Of a stretch of 39,314 nucleotides of DNA, positions 25,074 through 33,421 are shown piece after piece (within the stretch, counting starts at the first letter, position 1; the number at the start of each line of letters is the position of its first letter). The notes beneath the pieces are model-generated. The model was not told the DNA's origin. It saw nothing but the letters and a program-made list of their open reading frames with translations, and searched no databases. Source of the stretch: Actinotignum schaalii (GTDB taxonomy: Bacteria; Actinomycetota; Actinomycetes; Actinomycetales; Actinomycetaceae); assembly GCF_028864145.1 (NCBI RefSeq), contig NZ_JARBHJ010000025.1:1-39314 (forward strand), in the 5' to 3' direction. The position numbers were made by a program, and so were the translations under genes.

Positions 25074-26278
25074 ATGCTCACCTCCACACGAGTTCCAGGT
25101 TCTAGCTGGCTTATCACCATTGTTCCACCGGCAGCTTCCACGCGCTCGCGCAAGCCGGTCAGTCCGGTACCTGCCGGAGCCCCCGCGGGGATACCTACGC
25201 CGTCGTCCTCCACCCGCAAGCGCGTGCCACTCTCCCTTTCCTCAATCGTGATAGTGCAGTTGCGCGCACCCGAATGGCGCACCGTATTCGTAACCGCTTC
25301 CCGCACCACCCACGCGAAAAGCTGGGCGGTGAGGAGTGGAAGTTCCGGAGGAGGCGTGACATGCGCGGCGATACGCGCGGAACGGAGCAGTGCGTAGGCG
25401 GAATCCAGTTCGGCATTGAGGGTGGGCTGGCGCAGGTCGGTCACGGTGGCCCGCACCGTGTCGATAGCGTCGCGCGAAATTTTGAGACTTTCTTCTAATT
25501 CGGCGCGCGCCGCCTCCGGGTTGGTCTCCATGAGTCGCGAGGCCAATTGAGTTTTCACGGTGATGGCGGTCAGCGAATGGCCCAGCACATCATGAACCAC
25601 GGAGGCCAGTTCGGAACGCTGCTCGGAAAGGATGAGCTCCGCGCGCATCCGCGCGGACCGCGCGGCAAATTCTTCCAGGAACCGCGAGATGAGAATGGGG
25701 ATCATCGGGATAATAATGCTGCCCAGAAACGCTGCCCACACGAAATCATACGGTGCCCAGATATGGGCCGCCGCTCCGCCCGCGAAACAGAGAAGCCCGC
25801 ACGGAATCCCGGGTATGAGCGGGAGCGAAAAAATCCATACTGCCGCGACGAAGGGTGCCGTGTAAGCGAAGCCAAAGGGGAAAGGTCGGATAAGTGCCGC
25901 GCAGGCAAGCAGCGGAATGCTCCATAACGCGAGGGATGCCCAGCGGGGCCAGGAGGGACGCATATCCGGAAATTGGAAAATCAGAATATATGTCAGTCCA
26001 AATCCACAGATTCCCGCGTAACCGAGGCCGCGCTCAAGTGGAGTGAGACTTGGTGTTAGGAGAACTCCAGCGAAAGGAAAGACCAGGAAGATGAGCCAGA
26101 TCCCGCTGCCGAAGAGCATAGTCAGGCGCTCGCGGCGGGTGGTCGGGGCTGCCGGTATCTGGTTGGCGGTGCGCCACATGCGGTTCAAATAATGGCTGGA
26201 GGGAGATGCTGGGGAGGCAGACGGAGCGGTGGAGGCCGCTGAGACGGCGGGAGACGGTGCGGCGGGGGATGGTGCCAT
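25070..26278 (-). CDS. DesK-like sensor histidine kinase
   Basis: A 402-residue membrane histidine kinase. An Ala/Pro/Ser-rich cytosolic tail is followed by about five or six hydrophobic helices (about residues 55-195), then HisKA_3 with H229 in SVVHDVLGHSL, then an HATPase domain (VREAVTNTVRHS, VEDDGVGIP, GTGLTGLRER). With almost no extracellular loops, it resembles DesK-type and antibiotic-sensing kinases that perceive changes in or near the membrane. I start at ATG 26278 because TATGCT lies exactly six bases upstream, a leaderless arrangement; a longer frame to 26344 lacks any signal. It sits between the ABC permease and the response regulator, like the YvfRSTU and LnrJKLM (YfiJKLMN) systems of Bacillus. 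Confidence 0.88.
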   Translation of the reverse strand: MAPSPAAPSPAVSAASTAPSASPASPSSHYLNRMWRTANQIPAAPTTRRERLTMLFGSGIWLIFLVFPFAGVLLTPSLTPLERGLGYAGICGFGLTYILIFQFPDMRPSWPRWASLALWSIPLLACAALIRPFPFGFAYTAPFVAAVWIFSLPLIPGIPCGLLCFAGGAAAHIWAPYDFVWAAFLGSIIIPMIPILISRFLEEFAARSARMRAELILSEQRSELASVVHDVLGHSLTAITVKTQLASRLMETNPEAARAELEESLKISRDAIDTVRATVTDLRQPTLNAELDSAYALLRSARIAAHVTPPPELPLLTAQLFAWVVREAVTNTVRHSGARNCTITIEERESGTRLRVEDDGVGIPAGAPAGTGLTGLRERVEAAGGTMVISQLEPGTRVEVSI

Positions 26279-26284
26279 AGGACG

Positions 26285-26290
26285 AGCATA
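26285..26290 (-). promoter_or_regulatory. -10 element of leaderless kinase promoter inside the operon
   Basis: TATGCT on the minus strand, CGTCCT, then ATG at 26278. It would give the kinase-regulator pair a basal promoter separate from the ABC genes, so the sensor is made before induction. Confidence 0.45.
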
Positions 26291-26356
26291 GCGGCCGCGA
26301 AGCTCCTCCGCGGCCGCCGCTCGTGCACTGTGCTGTGCTCGCACGTTGGCCGTACC

Positions 26357-27187
26357 TCAGCGCCGCACCGTCGAACGGCGCAGGGCCAGGAGCGCCAGTG
26401 CAGCGAAGATAATCGTCCACACCGCGACGTTTCCGATTGCCCAGGCGAAGGATTCGGTGGGGAGGATCTCCGGCATACCCGGCGTGGCGAAAGCACCGGT
26501 AATAATAACCTCCCCGTTCTGAGGCCAGTGGGCCAGTACACCCGCCCCGTAGAAGGGCGTGTACCGGGCCAGCTCCATCATGGCTCCGCTTAGCGGCATA
26601 AAGAGATTACCGAGGAAAGCGAGGAGCACCACCACACCGGAGGCAATGGACACCGCGGTCTCGCTGCGAAGCGCCAGGGCAACGGCGAGGCCAAAGAAAG
26701 CGAAGGGAAATACGCCTACCAGGCACAGTCCGGCGCTCGCGAGCCAGATTCCGGGGGTATCAAATTGCGCCGTGGTGAGGATACCGAGGAGGAAGGTCGC
26801 GCCGATGGGGAGGCAGGCAATGAGGAGGCTGACAATGATTTTGCCCGTCAGGTAGTCCCCGCGGCGCATCCCGGTCAGCGCCAGGTGGCGGCCCCAGCCG
26901 CTGTCGTGTTCCACGGCGGCAGCACCCGCCATGGATGTCGCGGCGGTGGCTGCCCCGTAGAGGGCCAGGCTCACCATGACGTAGGCAGCGATGGTGCCGC
27001 CGGGAATGTGTTTATCAGTTCCCGGTGAGGCCACCCCGAAAACCGCGAAGATCACGAGGGGGAGGGCGATGAGGAAGATAAGGGAGTCCACCATCCGCAG
27101 ATTTCGCCAGAGCTCGTGGCGGATATAGGAGAAGAAGATACTGGTGCGGGAACGGGGCGTCGCCGGACTGGTTACGGGAGTGGTCAT
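26357..27187 (-). CDS. ABC-2 type transporter permease
   Basis: A 276-residue membrane protein with about six helices and the ABC-2 pattern: a cytosolic N-terminus with SYIRHELWRNLRM before helix 1, a central amphipathic segment GWGRHLALTGMRRGDYLTGK, and helices with FGLAVALALRSE and FLGNLFMPLSG. It pairs with the ATPase encoded just upstream; the two frames overlap by four bases. Together with the downstream kinase and regulator it probably exports a lipophilic antibiotic or bacteriocin that the kinase senses. The substrate is unknown. Confidence 0.88.
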   Translation of the reverse strand: MTTPVTSPATPRSRTSIFFSYIRHELWRNLRMVDSLIFLIALPLVIFAVFGVASPGTDKHIPGGTIAAYVMVSLALYGAATAATSMAGAAAVEHDSGWGRHLALTGMRRGDYLTGKIIVSLLIACLPIGATFLLGILTTAQFDTPGIWLASAGLCLVGVFPFAFFGLAVALALRSETAVSIASGVVVLLAFLGNLFMPLSGAMMELARYTPFYGAGVLAHWPQNGEVIITGAFATPGMPEILPTESFAWAIGNVAVWTIIFAALALLALRRSTVRR

Positions 27188-28161
27188 GAGCGTGCTCCTT
27201 CGGGTGCCGCGGCGGCGGGGAAATCGGTTCGAGGCGCGGCCGTGAGGGTGAAGAAAGCATCCTCAAGGCTGGCGGCGGAAATCTGGAGGTGGGAGCCGAG
27301 GCCTTCGCCAAGAATCACCGCGGCAAGCCGATCGGAATCAGCCACGGTGAAACGCACCAGGTCACCGTCTCGTTCGACCGTGTCGGCGCCAGTGCGCGAA
27401 GCAAGCTCTTCCGGAGTGATAGCGGCCTGCGGATTCCAGGTAACGGTGAGGTGGTGGCGTTGCTGGGCGGTAATCTCGGCAACGCTCCCGTCCGCCACGA
27501 TGCGCCCGTTATTCATGAGGATGACCCGCTCAGCCATATCTTGGGCTTCCTGGAGGTAGTGGGTGGCGAAGATGATGGTGCGTCCGCGGGCGGCGTCGGC
27601 CCGAATATGCTCCCAGAAGTCACGGCGCGCCGTGGCATCCAGCCCCGCGGTGGGCTCATCGAGGATAAGCAGCTCCGGGTCGGATAGCAGTGCGGCACCG
27701 AAGCGGATGCGTTGGATTTGCCCGCCGGAGCATTTGGCAATTTTCCGGGAGGCGAAATCGCTCATGCCGGCGCGTTCAATAACGTCGCTCACCGGGAGGT
27801 GGAAGGGGAGACAATCGGCAAGGAAATGGAGAGTTTCCGCGGCGGTGAGATCACGGAGCATTCCACCGGTCTGCAACATGGCCCCGATGCGCCCGGTGAG
27901 GGCCGGGGAGCCGGGAGTCTGGCCGAGAACTTCAAGGGTGCCGCGGCTGGGTTTGGTGAAGCCGAGAACCATATCGAGGAGCGTGGTTTTCCCGGCACCG
28001 TTGGGGCCGAGGATCGCCACGATCTCCCCGGTAGTGATCGTGAGCGACAGATGATCCACAGCGTGCACGTTCCCGAAAGAACGGCTGAGGGCGCGGGCCG
28101 CGACAGCGGGGTGCGCGGTAGGGACCGGATGGGGCGGGTTGGCCCCGGGGGTTATGTTCAT
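27184..28161 (-). CDS. ABC transporter ATP-binding protein
   Basis: A 325-residue ATPase of the drug-exporter (DrrA/CcmA-like) type. Walker A GPNGAGKTT is at residues 52-60, Q-loop in IGAMLQTGGML, signature CSGGQIQR, Walker B LLILDEPTAGLD and H-loop FATHYLQEA. The C-terminal 90 residues form the extra domain usual for ATPases paired with ABC-2 permeases. It is the first gene of the ATPase-permease-kinase-regulator operon. There is no Shine-Dalgarno sequence; TACACT lies six bases before the ATG, so the mRNA is probably leaderless. A perfect palindrome at 28220-28235 lies about 60-75 bases upstream of the inferred transcription start and is likely the regulator's site. Confidence 0.92.
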   Translation of the reverse strand: MNITPGANPPHPVPTAHPAVAARALSRSFGNVHAVDHLSLTITTGEIVAILGPNGAGKTTLLDMVLGFTKPSRGTLEVLGQTPGSPALTGRIGAMLQTGGMLRDLTAAETLHFLADCLPFHLPVSDVIERAGMSDFASRKIAKCSGGQIQRIRFGAALLSDPELLILDEPTAGLDATARRDFWEHIRADAARGRTIIFATHYLQEAQDMAERVILMNNGRIVADGSVAEITAQQRHHLTVTWNPQAAITPEELASRTGADTVERDGDLVRFTVADSDRLAAVILGEGLGSHLQISAASLEDAFFTLTAAPRTDFPAAAAPEGARS

Positions 28162-28167
28162 GCCATC

Positions 28168-28173
28168 AGTGTA
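28168..28173 (-). promoter_or_regulatory. -10 element of leaderless ABC operon promoter
   Basis: TACACT, GATGGC, then ATG at 28161 on the minus strand. The -35 region is poor (TTCCGG at 18-base spacing), as expected for a promoter that needs an activator. Confidence 0.55.
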
Positions 28174-28219
28174 AAAATGAGCGACGGGGCACCGGAACTG
28201 CCAAGAATCACCACTTCCT

Positions 28220-28235
28220 CATGACAGATGTCATG
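28220..28235. promoter_or_regulatory. Perfect palindrome, probable response-regulator operator
   Basis: CATGACA, GA, TGTCATG: seven-base arms match exactly. Position about -59 to -74 from the inferred start of the ABC operon fits binding by an activating NarL-type dimer, whose gene is the last of this operon. Confidence 0.65.
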
Positions 28236-28305
28236 GATAAGTGGGCCTGGTCAGTCCGGCACCCCGCCGCCGTTACGCCGTGGCACCTAGGCGCGCGTTA
28301 GCGCC

Positions 28306-28323
28306 GGCGTCGTACTATTTCGG
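28306..28323 (+). repeat. Diverged copy of the intergenic motif
   Basis: GGCGTCGTACTATTTCGG resembles the sequence at 9362-9384 with one GTC unit and one C missing but with the following TATTTCG kept. A small hairpin GGCGC/GCGCC (28290-28305) stands just before it. It lies between the M13 peptidase and the ABC operon. Confidence 0.4.
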
Positions 28324-28393
28324 CCGTGCGTACGGAATAGTGCCTATGCACGATTGCCGCGCACGCGAATGCCGTATGTACGAAAGAGCGCTT

Positions 28394-30421
28394 TTACCAA
28401 ATACGCACGCGCTCTTCCGGGGCGAGGTAAAGGCCATCTCCCTCTTCCAAGCCGAAAGCTTGCGCGAAGGCGTCGATATTCTTCACGGTGCCGTTGCAGC
28501 GGAATTCGGACGGGGAATGCGGGTCGATGGCGATGAGCTGGCGGGCCCATTCGTCGCGGTTCTTCCCCTGCCAGATCTTGGCGAAGGACAGGAAGACACG
28601 TTGAGCGCCGGTGTAGCCGTCAATCACCGGAGCGCTTTCCAGGGTGAGGCCCTCGCGTTTCAGGTGGATCTCATAAGCCTTGAGCGCGATGGACAGGCCG
28701 CCCAAATCCCCGATGTTTTCACCCTGGGTGAGTTCACCGTTGACATGGAAAGCCTCATCACCGTTCAACTGGGCCGGAATATAGGAATTGAATTGCGCGA
28801 TAAGAGCCGCGGTGCGCTTCTCAAATTCGGCGCGGTCCTCATCAGTCCACCAATTGTTGAGGGAGCCGTCCGCATCAAACTTCGAGCCCTGGTCATCGAA
28901 ACCGTGCCCGATTTCGTGGCCGATAACCGCACCAATACCCCCGTAATTGAAGGCGGCATCGCGATCCTGCTCGAAGAAAGGCCATTGCAAAATAGCGGCG
29001 GGGAATACAATCTCATTCCACTGCGGGTTGTAGTAGGCGTTGACTGTTTGCGGATTCATATGCCATTCGCTGCGGTCAACTTCCTTGCCGAGCTTCGCGA
29101 TGCTTTCCTCTACCTCAAATTCGCAGGCCGCGCGAATATTGGCCAGCAGATCCGCGCCGATCTGCATGGAGGAATAATCCTTCCACTTTTCGGGGTAGCC
29201 GATCTTCGGGGCGAAAGTATCCAGCTTGGCCAGGGCGCGCTCCTTGGTGGCATCGCTCATCCAGTCAAGATCCCGGATGGAGAGACGGTAGGCATCCAGG
29301 AGATCCGCGACCAGTTGATCCATGGTGGCCTTGTGTTCGGGCGGGAAATAGGAGGCCACGTAGAGCTGGCCCACTGCCTCACCGAGCACTCCGTTGACCA
29401 GCTGCACCGCACGCTTCCAACGGTCACGTTGCTGGGTGGTACCCGCGAGCACCTTGCCGTAGAAATCGAAATTCTTCGCGTCGATCACTTCGGGCAGGTA
29501 GGAAGCACGCGCGAGCAGAATGCGCCAGCGGGTGTATTCCTTCAAGGTGTCCAGCGAGGTTTCTTCCCACAGCTGTGCGGCGGCCTGCAGCGCCTGCGGA
29601 GTGGTCACAATAATGGTGCCGAGCTCATCGGGATCATAACCGATGGCACGCAACGCGGTGGCCCAGGGGAATTGCGGGGCCGAGGCCACGAAATCCGCGA
29701 AGGACATCGGATTATTGACCTTATCCATATCCCGGGCATCGGTGCGGCTCATATGCGCGGCGGCGAGTTTCGTTTCCATATCGATGACACGCGTGGCGGC
29801 AGCCGTGATGGCAGTGCTGGGCGCGGTGGTTTTTTCATCAAAAGCAAGCTGGGCCAGTTGCGGCACAAAATCCCGGTAAGCGCTCAAAACCGGAGCGAAT
29901 TGCGCTTCACGGTAATAGGCTTCATCCGGTAATCCCAGGCCGGACTGGCCGATGGAAAATTCGTTCACATTGGGATTGGCCAGGCTGGGGGATACATCCA
30001 CCCCAAAGAAGCTATCCACCCTGGTGCGCATGAGCGCACCGATCACGCGGGCAAGATCTTCCTTGGTTTCCGCACTAGCCACCGGGTCAAGATCAGCGGC
30101 GAGGGGAGCGGTGCCCTTCTCATTAATCGCAGCGGTATCAACGAAAGAACGGTAGAGAGCCACTACCTTCGCGAGGGAATCCGCCGGAACGCTTAGGGTG
30201 GAATCCGCGGCGGCCGTATCATCAGCTGCCTTCTCAATGAGCTCACGTACATGAAGCTCAGCCTCATCACGCAGATCGATAAAGGAACCCACCGACACCT
30301 GATCGGCCGGAATTTCCTTCTCACGCAACCAGGTGCCATTGACGGCACGGAAAAGATCATCCTGGGGGCGCACCGAAGTATCGGCGCCCGAAAGTACAGC
30401 ATGCAAAGCAGTATCAGTCAT
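28394..30421 (-). CDS. pepO: M13 family zinc metalloendopeptidase (PepO/neprilysin-like)
   Basis: A 675-residue M13 oligopeptidase. The zinc motif is H502-E-I-G-H506 in VIGHEIGHGFDD; the third ligand is E568 in GENIGD, with D572. The substrate-binding NAYYNP before the zinc site and the terminal segment EFRCNGTVKN are typical. There is no signal peptide or N-terminal membrane anchor, so it acts in the cytosol on peptides of up to a few dozen residues, complementing PepN. The ATG follows TACCCT by six bases with no Shine-Dalgarno sequence. It is divergent from rpiB, with only 105 bases between the two leaderless starts. Confidence 0.95.
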   Translation of the reverse strand: MTDTALHAVLSGADTSVRPQDDLFRAVNGTWLREKEIPADQVSVGSFIDLRDEAELHVRELIEKAADDTAAADSTLSVPADSLAKVVALYRSFVDTAAINEKGTAPLAADLDPVASAETKEDLARVIGALMRTRVDSFFGVDVSPSLANPNVNEFSIGQSGLGLPDEAYYREAQFAPVLSAYRDFVPQLAQLAFDEKTTAPSTAITAAATRVIDMETKLAAAHMSRTDARDMDKVNNPMSFADFVASAPQFPWATALRAIGYDPDELGTIIVTTPQALQAAAQLWEETSLDTLKEYTRWRILLARASYLPEVIDAKNFDFYGKVLAGTTQQRDRWKRAVQLVNGVLGEAVGQLYVASYFPPEHKATMDQLVADLLDAYRLSIRDLDWMSDATKERALAKLDTFAPKIGYPEKWKDYSSMQIGADLLANIRAACEFEVEESIAKLGKEVDRSEWHMNPQTVNAYYNPQWNEIVFPAAILQWPFFEQDRDAAFNYGGIGAVIGHEIGHGFDDQGSKFDADGSLNNWWTDEDRAEFEKRTAALIAQFNSYIPAQLNGDEAFHVNGELTQGENIGDLGGLSIALKAYEIHLKREGLTLESAPVIDGYTGAQRVFLSFAKIWQGKNRDEWARQLIAIDPHSPSEFRCNGTVKNIDAFAQAFGLEEGDGLYLAPEERVRIW

Positions 30422-30427
30422 GTGTCC

Positions 30428-30433
30428 AGGGTA
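30428..30433 (-). promoter_or_regulatory. -10 element of leaderless pepO promoter
   Basis: TACCCT, GGACAC, then ATG at 30421 on the minus strand. TTTAAA, 17 bases further upstream, is a fair -35. Confidence 0.55.
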
Positions 30434-30514
30434 GTGGACGCCTACGACACTTTAAATAGCGCATCGCCACCGGCGCACCACCCCGAAGTAAAAGTGACAA
30501 GCGGCACAATAGGA

Positions 30515-30520
30515 TAGGAT
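30515..30520 (+). promoter_or_regulatory. -10 element of leaderless rpiB promoter
   Basis: TAGGAT, GGCTGC, then ATG at 30527. The same bases also contain AGGA, so weak Shine-Dalgarno initiation on a longer transcript cannot be excluded. Confidence 0.45.
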
Positions 30521-30526
30521 GGCTGC

Positions 30527-30973
30527 ATGCGAGTACATATTGGAACAGATCATGCCGGTTTCGAGCTCAAGGAATTCCTGGTGGAGAAGCTCGAAGAGAG
30601 TGGCTACGAAGTGGTGGACCACGGCGCCAAAACCTATGACGCGCTCGATGATTACCCCGCCCCGTGCATTGCCTGCGGGCAGGGCGTTGTAGACGACGCC
30701 GGGTCGCTGGGCATCGTGCTGGGTGGCTCCGGAAACGGCGAGCAGATTTCGGCGAATAAGGTGCGCGGGGTGCGCGCCATCCTCGCCTGGAATGAGGATA
30801 CGGCCAAGCTCGGGCGCGAACACAATAATGCCAATGTCATTTCCATTGGTGCGCGCCAGCACACCCCGGATGAAGCCTGGAACCTGGTCAAGCTTTTCCT
30901 GGAGACGCCCTTCAGTGAAGATGAGCGCCACCAGCGCCGCATCGACCAGATCGCGCGGTACGAAGGCGCCTAA
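30527..30973 (+). CDS. rpiB: Ribose-5-phosphate isomerase B
   Basis: A 148-residue RpiB/LacAB-fold enzyme interconverting ribose 5-phosphate and ribulose 5-phosphate in the pentose phosphate pathway. IGTDHAGFELK at the N-terminus, GIVLGGSGNGEQISANK in the middle and NVISIGARQ in the C-terminal third are the family's substrate and active-site loops. The central loop has Ser and Glu (GSGNGE) where E. coli RpiB has its catalytic Cys, as in the mycobacterial enzyme, which uses Glu. It is convergent with cysE, with seven bases between the stops. Confidence 0.94.
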   Translation: MRVHIGTDHAGFELKEFLVEKLEESGYEVVDHGAKTYDALDDYPAPCIACGQGVVDDAGSLGIVLGGSGNGEQISANKVRGVRAILAWNEDTAKLGREHNNANVISIGARQHTPDEAWNLVKLFLETPFSEDERHQRRIDQIARYEGA

Positions 30974-30980
30974 AAAGACC

Positions 30981-31553
30981 CTAAATATATATTGCCGGGT
31001 CAATGAGTGGTTCGTGATGGGCCGGGGTGCGTACCCGCGCGGGGATTCCCACCGCGGTCGCTTCCGCCGGCACATCATGAACGACGACGGCGTTAGCGCC
31101 CACCTGGGAACCGTCCCCAATGTGGACAGGGCCGAGTATTTTCGCGCCTGCCCCCACCATGACACCATTTCCCAAGGTGGGATGGCGTTTGACCGGTTCG
31201 GCTGATGACCCACCCAGGGTCACCCCGTGGTAGATCATGCAATCATCACCGATCTCCGCGGTTTCCCCGATCACCACACCCATGCCGTGGTCAATGAAGA
31301 AACGGCGGCCAATGTGGGCACCGGGGTGGATTTCCACCCCGGTGAGCAACCGGGTGGCTTGGGAGAGGAGACGTGCTGGCAGCCTGAGCCGCGGCGTTGC
31401 CTCCCACATCGCGTGCGCCAACCGGTGCCCCCATACGGCATGCACGCCGGAGTAAGCCAGTACCACTTCCAAGCGGGAACGCGCCGCCGGATCGTGCCGG
31501 CGCGCTGTATCAATATCTTCCCGCATCATCCGGAGTGCTCGAGATAAACCCAT
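30981..31553 (-). CDS. cysE: Serine O-acetyltransferase
   Basis: A 190-residue left-handed beta-helix acyltransferase making O-acetylserine from serine and acetyl-CoA, the first step of cysteine synthesis. An N-terminal helical region (about residues 1-65) is followed by hexapeptide repeats with [33 protein letters not shown], carrying the catalytic Asp-His, and HGVTLGG. It is the short actinobacterial/Bacillus form. The start [14 protein letters not shown] is preferred over an upstream frame to 31640, which would run into the repeat motif. TAGAGT lies seven bases upstream, so it may be leaderless. It follows cysK on the same strand with an 86-base gap, and the C-terminal Ile resembles the tail that docks CysE into CysK. 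Confidence 0.94.
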   Translation of the reverse strand: MGLSRALRMMREDIDTARRHDPAARSRLEVVLAYSGVHAVWGHRLAHAMWEATPRLRLPARLLSQATRLLTGVEIHPGAHIGRRFFIDHGMGVVIGETAEIGDDCMIYHGVTLGGSSAEPVKRHPTLGNGVMVGAGAKILGPVHIGDGSQVGANAVVVHDVPAEATAVGIPARVRTPAHHEPLIDPAIYI

Positions 31554-31560
31554 AGGCTCT

Positions 31561-31566
31561 ACTCTA
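31561..31566 (-). promoter_or_regulatory. Possible -10 element of leaderless cysE promoter
   Basis: TAGAGT, seven bases, then ATG at 31553 on the minus strand. No clear Shine-Dalgarno sequence or -35 is seen. Confidence 0.35.
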
Positions 31567-31612
31567 GCCGGCCGTCCGCGCCGTGGGCTCATCCCCCCCC
31601 GCGCCAGGTTGG

Positions 31613-31628
31613 CCTGCGTCGTCGTACC
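31613..31628 (+). repeat. Intergenic motif copy 4, CCTGCGTCGTCGTACC
   Basis: A 16-mer identical to the minus-strand copy at 15279-15294, located in the short gap between the cysK stop and the cysE start, opposite in direction to both genes. Confidence 0.6.
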
Positions 31629-31639
31629 GGTATCTCCCA

Positions 31640-32572
31640 CTAGTCGCGGTAGGGATCGAAAAGGGGAGTGGAAGCGTAGCGCTCACCGAAATCGGGGATG
31701 ATCACGACGATGCGCTTCCCGGCAGCTTCCTCGCGCCCCGCGACCTCGAGGGCGGCCTGGAGCGCGGCGCCTCCGGAAATCCCCAGCAGCAGGCCTTCGG
31801 AGGTAGCAGCGGCGCGGGCCACCTCGAGTGCCTTCGCGGTGGGAACCGGGATGACTTCGTTGTAGAGCTTGGTGTCGAGCACCTCGGGCACGAAATTCGC
31901 TCCGATACCCTGGATGCCGTGCGAACCGGCGCGACCTTCGGAGAGCAGTGGCGATTCGGCCGGCTCCACCGCGATGATTTTCACGTCCGGATTGTGACGG
32001 CGCAGCGCGTGCCCCGCCCCGGTAATGGTGCCCCCGGTGCCGATACCGGCAACAAAGTAATCCACCTTGCCTTCGGTATCCGCCCAGATTTCCTCACCCG
32101 TGGTCTTTTCGTGAATGGCAGGGTTGGCGATGTTCGTGAACTGGCTGGCCAGAATTGCGTTCTCGGTAGTTGCCACGATTTCTTCGGCGCGTGCCACCGC
32201 CCCGCGCATGCCTTCCTTCGGATCGGTCAGCTCCAAGCGAGCCCCGAAAGCACGCAGCAGCATGCGCCGTTCCACCGACATGGAAGCTGGCATTGTCAAA
32301 ATAACCTTGTAACCGCGCGCGGCACCCACCCAGGCCAGGCCGATCCCGGTATTCCCGGACGTGCCCTCCACAATGGTGCCGCCGGGGCGCAATGCGCCGG
32401 ACTTTTCCGCGGCGTCGATAATGGCAACCGCCACCCGGTCTTTTACCGAATTGGCGGGATTGTAAAACTCAAGCTTGGCGAGGACTTCCGCGGAGCTGCC
32501 CTCCGCGAGCGTATTGATACGGACGAGGGGCGTGTGCCCCACAAGTTCAGTAGCGTCATTGAAAATGGTCAT
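31640..32572 (-). CDS. cysK: Cysteine synthase (O-acetylserine sulfhydrylase)
   Basis: A 310-residue PLP enzyme combining O-acetylserine with sulfide to form cysteine. PLP lysine K44 lies in [24 protein letters not shown] is the substrate loop; [12 protein letters not shown] is the phosphate-binding loop; GISGGA supplies the Ser for the pyridine nitrogen. GAGGAGG lies six bases before the ATG. It is encoded directly upstream of cysE, so both steps of cysteine synthesis are linked. A TetR regulator gene lies 126 bases upstream on the same strand and might control it, though nothing in the sequence proves this. Confidence 0.96.
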   Translation of the reverse strand: MTIFNDATELVGHTPLVRINTLAEGSSAEVLAKLEFYNPANSVKDRVAVAIIDAAEKSGALRPGGTIVEGTSGNTGIGLAWVGAARGYKVILTMPASMSVERRMLLRAFGARLELTDPKEGMRGAVARAEEIVATTENAILASQFTNIANPAIHEKTTGEEIWADTEGKVDYFVAGIGTGGTITGAGHALRRHNPDVKIIAVEPAESPLLSEGRAGSHGIQGIGANFVPEVLDTKLYNEVIPVPTAKALEVARAAATSEGLLLGISGGAALQAALEVAGREEAAGKRIVVIIPDFGERYASTPLFDPYRD

Positions 32573-32698
32573 ATTTTCCTCCTCGGGTACGCTAACGCCG
32601 CTGCGAGCTATCTTGTTCCCGCTGCTCCATAGTATTTTCTGGAGCGCAAGCGGATACGCGTGGCCCGAGATGTGGATAGACCTGGGCAGATACCCCGG

Positions 32699-33352
32699 CT
32701 AATCACGGGAAGTGGTAGCCGATTCCCGCGCGCGGCGCTCGGCTTCCGCAGCGAAAGCTGGAATGAGGAAATCGAGTTTGGTATCGAGGTTGGCCCGGTC
32801 GCGCCATTTCAGGCGGGAGAACAATACGATATTTCCGCGGGTGGGCTGGGCAATATCGGCATCATCTTTGACGTTATTAAACGAAGCGGCCGCCGCGTGG
32901 GTGGCCATAATGATATTGGTTACGGTGTCCACCGCGAGTAACCCAATTTCGACATCCCAGCCCGCGATATCTTCGAGCGCATTAATAAGGGCGTTGAGGT
33001 GCGGGGCGATAAAGCGTGAAGTGGCGGAAAACTGCACGAAAAGCAGATCTAGCCCCGGATGGCTATCCATGAGCTTCCACACTTTATTCGCATAATCACG
33101 TAGCAAGGCATCTGCGCTATCCCCTTCCGGTGCGGGATATTCGCTCGAGACGCGCGCCAGGCACGCTTCCATGAGGTCTTCGCGGCTTTTGAAAAGACGA
33201 TAGAGAGCTGAAGTTGCTACGCCGAGTTTCTCGGCGACCTGGCCGAGTGTGAACCGATCCAAACCGATATCGAAGACTGCGTCGATTGCATCATCGGCAG
33301 TGAAAGTCGGTTTGGGGCCGGTTTTCTTGTGCGTCCGCAAGGGGCTTCTCAT
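32699..33352 (-). CDS. TetR family transcriptional regulator
   Basis: A 217-residue TetR regulator with a basic N-terminus and HTH FTLGQVAEKLGVATSALYRLFKSREDL at about residues 33-58. The helical C-terminal domain contains a hydrophobic stretch DTVTNIIMATHAAAASF. The start at 33352 (MRSPLRTHKK) is chosen because the longer frame to 33394 adds unlike sequence; neither start has a strong ribosome binding site. Target and ligand are unknown. It lies between yigZ and cysK on the same strand; possible targets are itself or the cys genes. No clear palindrome was found in the flanks. Confidence 0.82.
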   Translation of the reverse strand: MRSPLRTHKKTGPKPTFTADDAIDAVFDIGLDRFTLGQVAEKLGVATSALYRLFKSREDLMEACLARVSSEYPAPEGDSADALLRDYANKVWKLMDSHPGLDLLFVQFSATSRFIAPHLNALINALEDIAGWDVEIGLLAVDTVTNIIMATHAAAASFNNVKDDADIAQPTRGNIVLFSRLKWRDRANLDTKLDFLIPAFAAEAERRARESATTSRD

Positions 33353-33421
33353 GGCATCACCGCATTCAGTGGTTGACGTGTGTCGATACGGCACAGCACG
33401 ATGCGGCCGTTTTTGTTTATT

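Noticed and set aside
28241-29932. 563-residue plus-strand frame
   Set aside because: It is antisense to the M13 peptidase gene, whose zinc motifs and length are correct.
30974-31015. Rho-independent terminator between rpiB and cysE
   Set aside because: Only a five-base GACCC/GGGTC pair with a 15-base loop is seen and the cysE stop lies inside it; too weak to call.
31583-32632. 349-residue plus-strand frame
   Set aside because: It is antisense to cysK, which has all its PLP motifs.
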